Origin: DATHAP01 sp963762865
GTDB lineage: Bacteria > Actinomycetota > Actinomycetes > JACCUZ01
Reading direction: 5' to 3'
Length of the DNA: 64,000 bases
Assembly: GCA_963762865.1 (NCBI GenBank)
Contig: CAVXNC010000022.1
Span: 1-64,000 of the forward strand
Below are positions 36,216 to 45,295 of the stretch, piece after piece (the stretch's first letter is position 1; each line of letters begins with the position of its first letter). The translations under genes were made by a program, and so were the position numbers. The notes under the pieces were generated by a model that worked only from the letters and a program-made list of their open reading frames with translations, did no database searches and was not told the origin of the DNA.

Positions 36216-37198
36216 GATGTACCTCCTCCGTGGTGTTGGAGCAGCAGCGCAGCCGTCTCCTCGCCGGCGGCACGCAACGACTGCGGCTCCATGACGAACG
36301 CGTCCGGGCCGCAGCACAGCAGCAGCACGCCGAGTCGCTGGTCCACCGGCGGCAGCAGCTCGGCGCGCAGCGACACGGACTCCTCGTCGTCGGCGATGAC
36401 GGTGACTGACTCGGCGAAGCGGTCCACCGCCCAGCGCCGCTCCTGCGGGACCACCAGGTCGACGGAGAGCGGAGCGCGTTGCGCGATGAGCAGCGCGTCC
36501 ACGTCGGTCGGTGGCTCGAAGGTCTCGTCGAGCACCTCGCAGGTCGAGATGCCGGAGACGAGGTAGGTGCGCAGCTGGGCTATGTCGTCGGCCGGACCGG
36601 CGTCGACCTCCCAGCCGCGACGGGTCCGCACCACGCGGTAGGGGTCGATGACCCGCTCGCCGGCGCCGGGTCGCCAGACACGTGTGTAGGTGATGCGCAC
36701 CTTCCGGCGTTCTTGCGCGGCGCGGTAGAGGAGCTGGGCAGTCGGTGCCCGCCACGTGGCTGCCTCGTCGCCCTCGGCCGGCAGCAAGGCCGACTGGAAG
36801 GCACCAAGCGCCGAGCGCAGCACCTCGTTGTCCGGCTCGAGAGCGAGCAGGTCCGACCCGGCCGCGAAGAGATGGCCCAGCTGCTCTGCCCCGAGGTGGT
36901 CGACGCCGAGCTCCTGCTCGGGGTCGCGCGACACGACCCGCACCCACTGCGCGGTCCGCGGGTCGACGTCGTCCTCGGCGTCGGGCGCGAAGAACTCCAC
37001 CACCGGCTGGTCGAAGTCGCCGAGCTCCACCAGGTCGGCGCGGTAGTAGGCGAGCACGACCTCGCGCAGGTCGTCGGCCGCCACCCCGAGCTCCGCCGCC
37101 AGGTCGGCCAGCGGCAGCCCGCCGGGGTGCAGCTCGAGGATCCCGAGCGCCCGGGGGAGTGCCGCGAGCCGTCTCGCGTAGCCGGCCAGCTCGCTCAC
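36212..37198 (-). CDS. pafC: WYL-domain regulator, PafC-like
   Basis: 328 residues. An N-terminal winged helix (ALGILELHPGGLPLADLAAELGVAADDLREVV) precedes a WYL domain with VRITYTRVWRPGAGERVIDPYRVVRTRRGWEVDAG and a C-terminal WCX extension. Together with the preceding gene it forms the PafB-PafC pair, which activates DNA-damage genes independently of LexA in actinobacteria. Usually pafBC lies beside the Pup-ligase gene pafA; no pafA is visible here, so it may be a relocated or paralogous pair. The GTG start overlaps the stop of the upstream gene (GTGA). Confidence 0.78.
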   Translation of the reverse strand: MSELAGYARRLAALPRALGILELHPGGLPLADLAAELGVAADDLREVVLAYYRADLVELGDFDQPVVEFFAPDAEDDVDPRTAQWVRVVSRDPEQELGVDHLGAEQLGHLFAAGSDLLALEPDNEVLRSALGAFQSALLPAEGDEAATWRAPTAQLLYRAAQERRKVRITYTRVWRPGAGERVIDPYRVVRTRRGWEVDAGPADDIAQLRTYLVSGISTCEVLDETFEPPTDVDALLIAQRAPLSVDLVVPQERRWAVDRFAESVTVIADDEESVSLRAELLPPVDQRLGVLLLCCGPDAFVMEPQSLRAAGEETAALLLQHHGGGTS

Positions 37199-38118
37199 GC
37201 GTCCACCATCGCCTGCAGCTCGGCGAGCATCTCGGCCCGGACGTCGTCGGGTGACACGACGTGCACCCGCGTGCCCAGCTCGTAGACCCGCCAGCGGAAG
37301 ACCGACCGGTTCGTGACGACGTACGTCATCAACGACTCGCCCGCGTCCTCCCGCACGGCGTGCGCCGCTCCGAGCAGGTTCTCGACCAGCAGCCGGTGCT
37401 CGGAAGCAACGCGCAGGACGACCTCGGTCGGCGGGTCCTCGCGCCAGCTCAACGGGTCCATGGCGGGTCGCGCGACCTCGTCGAGGACCTCGGCCGTCCC
37501 CGGGGCGTCGAGGGACACCTCACTCATGCGCGACACCACGAACTCCTTGACCAGGCCCGGCGGGTCACCACCTTCCTCCCGGCCGCGCAGGTACCAGCCG
37601 GACGGGCCGCTGTGGACCTGGCCGGGGTGCACGAGGCGCGGCTCCCCCTTGTAGGTGAAGCGGATCCGGCAGTGCCGGGTCGTGCCGCGCTGGACGAGGT
37701 CGAGCGTCGAGGGTGCGGAGTCCGGCGACGGCGTGGCGGGGTCGGCGGGCACGGCGCCAGCGGCGGCGCCGAGGTGCTCACCCAGGTGGTCCAGGCCGGC
37801 GGCGATGGCGGCCCGCAGCAGCTCGCCGCGCTGCTCCGGGGTGAGCAGCACCTGCAGCCGGTTGTCGCGCGCCCGCATGACGTAGATGCCGTCGGCGCCG
37901 GGGTCGGCGACGTTGCGCACGTCGTAACCGAGCTGGTTGAGCGCCTCGATGTCGCGGGTGAGCATCCGGCGACGTGCTTCGGGGGTGTGGTCCGCGGAGC
38001 CGAGAGCGGTCAGCATCACCGTCAGGGACGCGCCCTTGGGATGCCTCGTCAGGGCTCCGATCAGCCGGACGAGCCGTTCCATCGGACCGGTCTGGTCCCG
38101 GCCGGGCGCCGGCGTCAT
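37195..38118 (-). CDS. pafB: WYL-domain regulator, PafB-like
   Basis: 307 residues. The N-terminal HTH (MERLVRLIGALTRHPKGASLTVMLTALG) is followed by the WYL domain, where the literal W-Y-L triad appears in GWYLRGREEG. A WCX domain (ESLMTYVVTNRSVFRWRVYEL) ends the protein. PafB and PafC act as a heteromeric activator; the WYL domain is thought to sense single-stranded DNA. ATG 38116-38118 is favoured by AGGAG six bases upstream. A duplicated -10 element lies 53 bases upstream. Divergent from the M50 gene. Confidence 0.78.
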   Translation of the reverse strand: MTPAPGRDQTGPMERLVRLIGALTRHPKGASLTVMLTALGSADHTPEARRRMLTRDIEALNQLGYDVRNVADPGADGIYVMRARDNRLQVLLTPEQRGELLRAAIAAGLDHLGEHLGAAAGAVPADPATPSPDSAPSTLDLVQRGTTRHCRIRFTYKGEPRLVHPGQVHSGPSGWYLRGREEGGDPPGLVKEFVVSRMSEVSLDAPGTAEVLDEVARPAMDPLSWREDPPTEVVLRVASEHRLLVENLLGAAHAVREDAGESLMTYVVTNRSVFRWRVYELGTRVHVVSPDDVRAEMLAELQAMVDA

Positions 38119-38170
38119 CCCCGTCTCCTCGCTGCTCGTGGACCCGTCCCGGGCCGCGGTGACCTGGTGC

Positions 38171-38206
38171 GACGCTAGCCCGGCATCTGACGCTAGCCCG
38201 GCACCT
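38171..38206 (-). promoter_or_regulatory. Tandem 18-bp repeat carrying two -10 boxes
   Basis: GACGCTAGCCCGGCATCT (38171-38188) is followed directly by a copy with one change (38189-38206). On the minus strand each copy contains TAGCGT, a -10 box also seen before several genes here. The duplication thus gives two promoter elements 18 bases apart, 50-90 bases before the pafB-like start. Dual initiation is inferred. Confidence 0.55.
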
Positions 38207-38286
38207 GTCGACGGACCGGCACCGCGGCGCGCGTGTCCCAACCTGGCACACGGGCCTCGGGCAGGCGGAGGCCGTAGGTTTCACCC

Positions 38287-39651
38287 ATGAGTCAGCTGGT
38301 CGAGGGCGGCCGACCGATCGCACGCTTCCGCGTGTTCGGCTTCCCGGTGACCGTCGACATCTCGTTCCTGATCATCGTCGGGCTCCTCGGCTGGTACCCG
38401 GGTGTCGCCCTGCGCGACGTCGCCATCTGGGTCGTGCTCGCCACGGTCGGCGTTCTCGTGCACGAGCTCGGCCACGCGTTCGTCGCGCGGACGACCGGCG
38501 CCGAGCCAGTGATCACCCTCGCCGGACTGGGTGGCCTGACGTCGTACGTCCCTCCGAATCCGGTCTCGCGCGCGCGCTCTGTCGCGATCTCCGTCGCTGG
38601 CCCTGCAGTGGGGATCGTCATCGGCGGCGCGCTCTACGCGGTCGCGGCCGCGACGGACATCCAGTCGGACCTGTGGTCGACCGTCCTGCGCCTCGCGATC
38701 TACATCTCGCTGTTCTGGAGCGTTCTCAACCTGTTGCCCATCCTGCCGCTCGACGGCGGTCAGACGCTGCGTGAGCTGCTGCCCGGCGGACGCGCCAAGC
38801 GCGAGGTCCGCGCCGCGATGGTGTCGATCGCGGTCTCGGTGGTCGTCGGGATCGTCGCCTACCGCGCCGGACTCGTCTTCGGGACGCTGATGGTGGCCTT
38901 CCTGATCGCCAGCAACGTGATGACGATCCGGCAGGCGCGCGAGCTCGAGGGAAGGGACGTCAACCAGCGGGTGTCGGCCCTGTTGTGGGCGGGGCGGGTC
39001 AGTCAAGCCCGCGAGCTGGCGAGCGAGAACGCCCGAGACCTCAACGACGTCGTACGCACCATCGTGACCGCGCTCGACGACGACGGTGGCGAAGGCCGTG
39101 GCAACGACGGGCACGGCACGGCGGCGGGCGAGGACGCGCGGCGCCGCGTCGCGCAGGCTGCCCAGGACCCGGACGACCCGACCGGGTCGACCGTCGCGAT
39201 CCTCGTCGCCCGGGCGCGGAACGACTGGACGGCGGTGCGGGACACCGTGGCGCACGCGCCGCTCGTCGGGACGTCGGCGGTCGTCGCGGCACAGCAGGCA
39301 GCCCACCACGACGGCCGACATCGTGAGGTCGCCGAGATCGGCCAGGCGTTCCTCGACCGGACGCTCCCGGTCCGCACCGACGGTGACGACCAGGCACCGA
39401 TCATTGCGTACAACGCCGCCTGCGGATGGGCGTCTGTCGACGACCTCGACCGGGCTCTCCCCGCCCTGCGGCGGGCGGTCGCGCTCGGCTTCGCGGACCT
39501 CACGACCCTCGACAGCGACGACGAGATCGCGCCGCTGCGGCCGCTGCCCGGCTACGACGAGCTGCGCCGGCAGGTGCGCGACCGGGCCCTGGCGGGCGCC
39601 GGCGAGGCCGCGCCCGGATCCGCGCCGCCGACCCCTCCGGCGCCCGACTAA
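38287..39651 (+). CDS. M50-family (site-2-type) membrane protease
   Basis: 454 residues. The first half is a membrane metalloprotease: HELGH zinc motif in VLVHELGHAFVART (about residue 60) and the second metal motif LPILPLDGGQTLREL (about 155), with about five hydrophobic helices. The second half (residues 230-450) is soluble, helical and TPR-like (IIAYNAACGWASVDDLDRALPALRRAVALGF). Site-2 proteases cleave membrane anti-sigma factors or regulators. TAGGTT (38275-38280) lies 6 bases before the ATG, so the mRNA is probably leaderless. The repeat half may recruit the substrate. Confidence 0.87.
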   Translation: MSQLVEGGRPIARFRVFGFPVTVDISFLIIVGLLGWYPGVALRDVAIWVVLATVGVLVHELGHAFVARTTGAEPVITLAGLGGLTSYVPPNPVSRARSVAISVAGPAVGIVIGGALYAVAAATDIQSDLWSTVLRLAIYISLFWSVLNLLPILPLDGGQTLRELLPGGRAKREVRAAMVSIAVSVVVGIVAYRAGLVFGTLMVAFLIASNVMTIRQARELEGRDVNQRVSALLWAGRVSQARELASENARDLNDVVRTIVTALDDDGGEGRGNDGHGTAAGEDARRRVAQAAQDPDDPTGSTVAILVARARNDWTAVRDTVAHAPLVGTSAVVAAQQAAHHDGRHREVAEIGQAFLDRTLPVRTDGDDQAPIIAYNAACGWASVDDLDRALPALRRAVALGFADLTTLDSDDEIAPLRPLPGYDELRRQVRDRALAGAGEAAPGSAPPTPPAPD

Positions 39652-39707
39652 GGGTTCTGTCCAACCCCGCCGCGACCGTGGTCCCAGGTCGAGGGGGAGG
39701 GGTCGAG

Positions 39708-39962
39708 ATGGGATCGAGAAGCGGTCGATCAGGCCGTACGTCGCGAAAGGCCGGTCGGCCGCTGTGCCCGGCCACCGGGAAGATCCGGTACCGGGACGGC
39801 CACGACGCCGCCCTGGCGCTGAAGTCGCTGGTCCGGCGCCGCTCGCGCGCAGAGTGCGAGGGGGCGGAGTGCGCGATCCGGGTCTGCCGCAAGTACCCGT
39901 GCGAGAGCTGCGGCGGGTGGCACCTCACGAGTCAGGGCCGGGCAGAGTGGACCGCCGCCTGA
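39708..39962 (+). CDS. Small zinc-finger-like protein
   Basis: 84 residues: a basic Arg/Ser/Gly leader, then PATGKIRYRDGHDAALALKSLVRRR and a cysteine cluster CEGAECAIRVCRKYPCESCGGWHLTSQ. The CxxCGGWHLT ending is typical of short zinc-binding proteins of actinobacteria and phages whose role is unknown. ATG 39708 has GGGGGAGGGG before it. It may bind RNA or DNA through its basic N-terminus. Confidence 0.68.
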   Translation: MGSRSGRSGRTSRKAGRPLCPATGKIRYRDGHDAALALKSLVRRRSRAECEGAECAIRVCRKYPCESCGGWHLTSQGRAEWTAA

Positions 39963-40132
39963 GCTACCGCTTCCCGGACGTCCAGGTCGTAGATCGCCGC
40001 GCGAGTGCAGCCGTGAGTCTGCGACGCATTCAGACAGAAGCCCCACTGCGGATCGGGCAGGGTTCGCGCGATCGGCTGGCGGGGGAGCGTCCGGTTAAAG
40101 CAGCCGCAGCCCCGCCTGCAGGCTGATGAGCA

Positions 40133-40940
40133 TCAGAGACCGGCCGACGGGCGCGGTGCAGGCAAGGGCATGTCGAGCGTGCCGTCGTCATTGAGCTTCG
40201 CGATCGCGGCCGTCCGGCTGGTCACGCCCAGCCGGGCGAAGATGTTCTCGAGGTGCTTCCGGACCGTGGTCTCGGAGAGCTCGAGCCGGCGCGCGACCTG
40301 ACGGTTCGTGTAGCCGAGCGCGACGTACGCGAGGATCTCGCGCTGCCGGCCGGTCAGGGGCGACGGACCGTGCCGGCTCCGCTCGTGGGCGAGGTATGCG
40401 GCCTGCAGGTGTGGTCGCAGCAGGGTCAGGACGGCGACGTCACGCGGCGAGAAGTCCGCGCCCGGGCCACGGAAGAAGAGGAGTCGGAGCGTGCGCTGGG
40501 GGGCACCGGCGTCCAGCGCCAGGATCAGCTCGTGTTCGATGCCGCCGGGCTTCATCATCTCGTTGAAGAAGCCGCCGTTGCGCTGCTCGCGGGGCGTCTC
40601 GATGTCGCAGTCGCGGACGGCCAGCGAGATGTCTCCGCGGTCCGGGTAGGAGCACGCGGAGTCCCAGTAGAAGAGCTGGTACAGCTCGCTGTCCTCGTCG
40701 GAGGCCATCGTGCCCCGCTCGCCGGCCTGGGCGTGGCCCTCGTCGAAGACCTGCTGCTCGGCGAAGTAGGTCCAGCTGGGCGTGTCCTGCCCGGACGCCT
40801 CGAAGAAGTCGCACGGGACCAGCTGCCTCAGGTCCTCGAGCATCTCCCACGGGAAGCGCTGTGCCGTCGTCGGCGGCGTACTTCCTGGTGATGGCCAGCA
40901 TCTGCTGGACATCCCTGTCGGTGACGGCCAACTGCTCCAT
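40133..40940 (-). CDS. LuxR-family regulator, apparent frameshift
   Basis: About 268 residues once one base is corrected. The N-terminus MEQLAVTDRDVQQMLAITRKYAADD joins AQRFPWEMLEDLRQLVPCDFF when one G of a GG pair (plus strand CC at 40865-40866) is removed. A PAS/GAF-sized sensor region precedes the LuxR HTH LTGRQREILAYVALGYTNRQVARRLELSETTVRKHLENIFARLG. This architecture is common for orphan LuxR regulators without a receiver domain. GGAGG lies five bases before ATG 40938-40940. Targets are unknown. Confidence 0.78.
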
Positions 40941-41072
40941 GGCGACCTCCGTGTGCCTGCTTCGACCATAGGCCCGTTCGGCGCGACGGGACGTACGACG
41001 AACGTCGTATGGCGCTGTGGGCGCTTCCGGCTCAGCGTGAGGGCACCGAAGAAGTCCACTCAAGGAGCTCTC

Positions 41073-41351
41073 ATGAACGCCACTCGTCATCTGGTCAGGT
41101 TCGTCTCCGCGACCATCGTCGGGATGCTGACCACGCTTGTGCTCGGAGTGTCCGCAGCGTGGGCCGGGCCGGCCCCGCTCGACCAGCCGGGAGCACCCTC
41201 GCCCGAAGCTTCGTCGACCGGCGACCCGTTCTGGACCAGCACCTCCATCAGTCTCGCCGCGATCGCCGCGCTTGCCGTGATCACTGTCGTTGCCGTGCTG
41301 ATGGTCACCACGGTTCGCCATCACCACCACGGCGCCCCGGCTGCTGTGTGA
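41073..41351 (+). CDS. Small secreted or membrane protein
   Basis: 92 residues: an N-terminal signal or anchor segment (LVRFVSATIVGMLTTLVLGVS, cleavage likely after AWA), a Pro/Ser-rich stretch, a second hydrophobic helix (SISLAAIAALAVITVVAVLMV) and a His-rich tail (HHHH). AAGGAG precedes the ATG. It would be a membrane peptide with a short cytoplasmic histidine tail that could bind a metal ion. Family not recognised. A strong terminator follows. Confidence 0.65.
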   Translation: MNATRHLVRFVSATIVGMLTTLVLGVSAAWAGPAPLDQPGAPSPEASSTGDPFWTSTSISLAAIAALAVITVVAVLMVTTVRHHHHGAPAAV

Positions 41352-41381
41352 CGTCGTGGTGCCACCTGCGGCGGGGGAACC

Positions 41382-41413
41382 GGCCGTGCCACCCCTCGCG
41401 GGGTGGCACGGCC
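41382..41413 (+). terminator. Strong hairpin terminator
   Basis: GGCCGTGCCACCCC and GGGGTGGCACGGCC form a perfect 14-bp stem with loop TCGC, 30 bases after the small membrane-protein gene. The following bases are G/C-rich with no T-run. Confidence 0.82.
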
Positions 41414-41526
41414 GGGCCGTCGTTGATCCACACGCCATCCCGGACCGGCCTACAGTCCGGACAACGGGGCACTGCGTTCGCGATCCTTCTGACGCGACTG
41501 AGACGGTCCCGCGTCAGGTGGCGGTG

Positions 41527-43260
41527 ATGCCCGGAGCCCGGGTGGCCCGCGTCGTCGCCCTCTTGCTGCTGGCAACGGCCTGCTCCTCCGACCCGGCCTC
41601 CGACGCGGACCGTGACACAGGCCCGGTTCGCGGGGGCGAGCTGACCGTGTTGACCAGCGACCAGAAGTTCACGCACCTGGATCCGCAGCGCACCAACTAC
41701 GGCGAAGAGATGGCCTTCGCCGGTTCCTTCCTCACCAGGACCTTGACGGCGTACGCCCTCAGCCCGGGCAGCCGGGAGGCCGGGACCCTCGTCCCCGACC
41801 TGGCCACCGACACCGGCAAGCCCAACGCCGACCGGACCACGTGGTCGTGGAGGTTGAAGGACGGCCTCACGTGGCAGGACGGCTCGGAGCTGACGTGCAA
41901 TGACGTCAAGTACGGGGTGTCCCGCACGTTCGCGACCGACGGTCGTGACCGATGGGCCGCAGTACGCCGCGTCGATGCTCGACATCCCGACCGACTCCAC
42001 AGGGGCGTCGATCTACCGCGGCCCCTACGAGCATCGCGACGAAGGCAGTCGTGCATTCGACAAGGCCGTCGTGTGCGACGGCCCGACGATCACGTTCCAT
42101 CTCAACCGGCCGGTGGCCGACTTCAACTACACCGTTGCCCTGACCGCGTTCGGCCCGGTGCCCGAGGCCGCTGACGACGGCGAGGCGTACGACCGGCACC
42201 CGGTCTCCTCGGGTCCGTACAAGATCCAGGAGTACGAGCCGGGCGAGCAGCTCGTGCTGGTGCGCAACCCGGCCTGGAACGCTGCGACCGACCCGCGGCG
42301 GCGCGCCTATCCCGATCGAGTGGTCGTGCGCTTCGGGATCTCGTCGTCGGTCATCGACCACCGGATGATCAAGGACTCCGGCGCCGACCGGCATGCGGTG
42401 ACCATCGACCCCGTCGAGCCGCAGTCGTTGGCGACCGTCTTCGAGGACGACAGGTTCCGCATGCGCCGGATCGACCAGGCGGACCCCGTACGCCCACTAC
42501 CTCGTCATCAACACGGCGCGGATCCCGGACCTGCTCCACCGGAGGGCGATCGCTGCCGCGCTGGACCGGGCGCAGCTCCGGACGATCGCGGGCGGCAGGT
42601 ACGCGGGTGAGCTCAGCGACGGGGTGGTCAAGCCCAACCTCGTGCTCGACTACGCGAGCCACGGGTCTGTGGACCGGGCTGCTCGGCGAGTCGATCCCGG
42701 CGCAGGGGAACCCTGCGTATGCCCGCGAGCTCCTCGACCAGGCGGACGGTTCGTTGGGGACTCTGCAGTACGACTACCCGCAGACGCCGACCAACGACAA
42801 GCTCGCCGCGTCCGTCGTGGCGTCCCTCGGCCGGGCCGGCATCGAGGTGCGGCCCAACCCGATCGACTACGACGAGTACTTCGGCGTCATCGGCGACCCG
42901 AGCGTCGCAGGGCCACCTCGCCAGCTGGCCTGGGGTCCGGACTGGCCGAACGCGTCGACGATCATCCCCGTGCTCTTCACGCCGGGCGGCGGCTTCAACC
43001 TCTCGCAGGTCGACGATCCGGAGTTCACCGACGACGTCCAGCGGGCGCTCGCAGAGACCGACCGGGAGGCGCAGGCATCGCTGTGGAAGGAGCTGCACCG
43101 GTACGCCATGTCGCAGGCCTGGGTCGTGCCGACCCTGTACTCCCGGAGCCAGCGGCTCGTCGGGTCAAGCGTCCGGGCCGCCGCCGGCAAGAACGACCGG
43201 GTCTACCTCTGGATGCCGTACGGGGCCTGGCCCTACGCCGACCTGTACATCGACCAGTAG
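41527..43260 (+). pseudogene. Family 5 extracellular solute-binding lipoprotein, frameshifted
   Basis: A peptide/nickel-type (SBP_bac_5) binding lipoprotein in three broken frames. The start MPGARVARVVALLLLATACSS has a lipobox with Cys near 19. Next come VRGGELTVLTSDQKFTHLDP and YGVSRTFATD, then VVTDGPQYAASMLDIP and GPYKIQEYEPGEQLVLVRNP, then YAHYLVIN, then LWTGLLGESIPAQGNPAYA to VYLWMPYGAWPYADLYIDQ. The breaks are one extra base each in GG (41941), CCCC (42484-42487) and GGG (42663-42665). All three fall in G/C runs, so sequencing error is quite possible. No permease follows. Confidence 0.8.
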
Positions 43261-43278
43261 GCGCGCGCGTCGTTCGCG

Positions 43279-45045
43279 TCAATCGCCGCAGCGCAGCACG
43301 AGCATCGCGACGTCGTCGTCGCCGGCTTCGGCGCCCATCACTTCGAGGATCGCGTCGCAGACCTCGTCCGGCTTGCGGTTGCCGACCCTCGAGAACGAGT
43401 CCATGAGGGCGTCGATGCTCTCGTCCAGCTCTTCGTCACGCCGCTCGACCAGGCCGTCGGTGTAGAGCAGCAAGGTGCTGCCGGGCACCAGGTCGACGGT
43501 GTGCTCGGCGCGCTCCGCGCCGCGGATCAGTCCGAGCAGCAGGTCCGGCCCGTGCTCGAGCCGATGGACCGTGCCGTCGGGTTCGCGCAGCAGCGGTGGC
43601 AGGTGTCCGGCGTTGGTCCACCGCAACCGCCTGCGCCCATCGGCCCGGTAGTCCTCCGGCTGCTCCACCCGGGCCAGGACCGCGGTCGCCAGGGTGTCCA
43701 GCTCGAGTCCGTTCAGCGCCTCGTCCAGCCGCCGGAGCAGGTGCGCCGGACCGTCCTCGCTGTCGAAGGCCAGCCCGCGCAGGACGTTGCGGACCTGGCC
43801 CATCGAGGCGGCCGCGATCTGGTCGTGCCCGCTCACGTCGCCGACGACCAGCATGGTGCTGCCCGAGGCGGTGACGAAGGCGTCGTACCAGTCGCCGCCG
43901 ACCTGCGCGGCCTGCTGCGCCGGCTGGTACCGCACGGCGATGTCCAGGGCATCCGGTGTCGGCGGCTGGGTGAGCAGCGACCGCTGCAGGGTCTCCGAGA
44001 GCTCCTGGCTGGCGTGCGCCGCCGCACGGTCGGCCTGCAGGTGCTGGATCCGGTCGAGCGCCTGGGCGCACATCGCCGCGAAGCCACGCAGCAGGGCGAG
44101 CTCCTCGGGCCCGAAGTCCCGCTCCTCCCGCCAGCCCACCACCAGCGCGCCGAGCAGGCGCTCGCCGACCTGGAGGGGGAGGGTCGCCCACGCGGCCCGG
44201 TCGGTCAACCGGTAGACGTCCTCGTTCGGCGGGGACCACGCGAGGCCGCTCTCGCGGGTGGGCAGCAGCACCTCCTCGCCGGTCCGCGCGACGTGTGCCG
44301 CCGGCAGCCGGCTGGACAGGGGCAGCTCGGCGTACTCCACCCGGGCCTCGTCGCCGAGGCTCTCGCTGATGGCCAGCCGCACGACGCGGGCTTCGTCGTC
44401 GCGCACGCTGACCGCGCCGCCCTGGGCACCCAGCACCTGCAGGCCGCGCCCGATGACGATCCGCACGAGGTCCTCGACCGTGTCGGCACGAACCACGTCC
44501 AGAGCCACGGCCGACAGCCGGGTCGCTCGAGCGGTGGCGAGCCGGCGGGCGTCCTCGGCGGCGGCGAGCTCCCGCTCCTGCCGTAGCGCCACCGCCTCGG
44601 CGGCATCGGTGATGTCGTTGCCCATCGCGACCACGTACGACCGGCCGTCCTCGTCGCGGAACGGGCGCAGGGACAGGTCGACGATGCGCCGCTCTCCGGA
44701 CGCGACGTAGAACCGGCTCGTTGTCCGGAAGTGCTCGCCGGACCCGACCGCGTCCTCGACCCAGCCCTGCACACGTGCCCGCAGGTGGGGGTCGCTGGGC
44801 AGGTTCCACCAGCCGCACTCCCAGAAGGGACGACCCACGGTCCTGTCCCGGTCGAACCCGCACCCCTCGATCGCCAGCTCGTTGGCGTCGAGGACCCGAC
44901 CCGACTCGTCGAGGATCCCCGAGAAGAGCAACGGCGTCTCGTAGAGCGCGTCGAACCAGCGCTCGGACAGGGTGGTGCCGACCGGGGTCCGCGAGACGCG
45001 GACGGACGGTTCGGTCGCGGCGTCGGTCTGGGCTTCCGCGCTCAC
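43279..45045 (-). CDS. PAS-GAF-SpoIIE phosphatase regulator
   Basis: 588 residues. A PAS domain (about 30-150: LLFSGILDESGRVLDANELAIEGCGFDRD) is followed by a GAF domain (about 190-330) and a PP2C-type SpoIIE phosphatase domain with GGDWYDAFVTASG, MLVVGDVSGHD, TDGLVERR and DDDVAMLVLR; the metal-binding Asp residues are in place. Such proteins dephosphorylate anti-anti-sigma factors in response to signals. No anti-sigma or kinase gene is adjacent. The GTG at 45043-45045 follows AGGAGG. It is divergent from the winged-helix fusion gene. Confidence 0.9.
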   Translation of the reverse strand: MSAEAQTDAATEPSVRVSRTPVGTTLSERWFDALYETPLLFSGILDESGRVLDANELAIEGCGFDRDRTVGRPFWECGWWNLPSDPHLRARVQGWVEDAVGSGEHFRTTSRFYVASGERRIVDLSLRPFRDEDGRSYVVAMGNDITDAAEAVALRQERELAAAEDARRLATARATRLSAVALDVVRADTVEDLVRIVIGRGLQVLGAQGGAVSVRDDEARVVRLAISESLGDEARVEYAELPLSSRLPAAHVARTGEEVLLPTRESGLAWSPPNEDVYRLTDRAAWATLPLQVGERLLGALVVGWREERDFGPEELALLRGFAAMCAQALDRIQHLQADRAAAHASQELSETLQRSLLTQPPTPDALDIAVRYQPAQQAAQVGGDWYDAFVTASGSTMLVVGDVSGHDQIAAASMGQVRNVLRGLAFDSEDGPAHLLRRLDEALNGLELDTLATAVLARVEQPEDYRADGRRRLRWTNAGHLPPLLREPDGTVHRLEHGPDLLLGLIRGAERAEHTVDLVPGSTLLLYTDGLVERRDEELDESIDALMDSFSRVGNRKPDEVCDAILEVMGAEAGDDDVAMLVLRCGD

Positions 45046-45166
45046 GTCTGGGTCCTCCTGGCGCAGGCGTGCTCAACTTCCGGCAGGGTCCGCCGCGAAC
45101 CGGCGGGTGGGTCCAGCAAGCTGGATCCAGGACGCTTGGTACCCCGCCTCAGCGGTGGTCACGCCA

Positions 45167-45188
45167 GGGAAATTTCGGGGCATTTCCC
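45167..45188. promoter_or_regulatory. Dyad between phosphatase and winged-helix genes
   Basis: GGGAAAT-N8-ATTTCCC is a perfect 7-bp-arm dyad in the 250-base divergent gap (45046-45295). It is strikingly A/T-rich for this genome. The gap also contains CCAGC-AA-GCTGG and the palindrome CTGGATCCAG near 45112-45130. The site could be bound by the winged-helix protein encoded next to it. Confidence 0.45.
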
Positions 45189-45295
45189 CCTCGATCCGGC
45201 ACCCGCTGGGTCAGCCGGGAGATCGCGACCGTGAGAAGGCACCACAGGCGCGCTGGATCGGCCCGCTCCGCCCGACGTGTGGCACATTCGACGAC

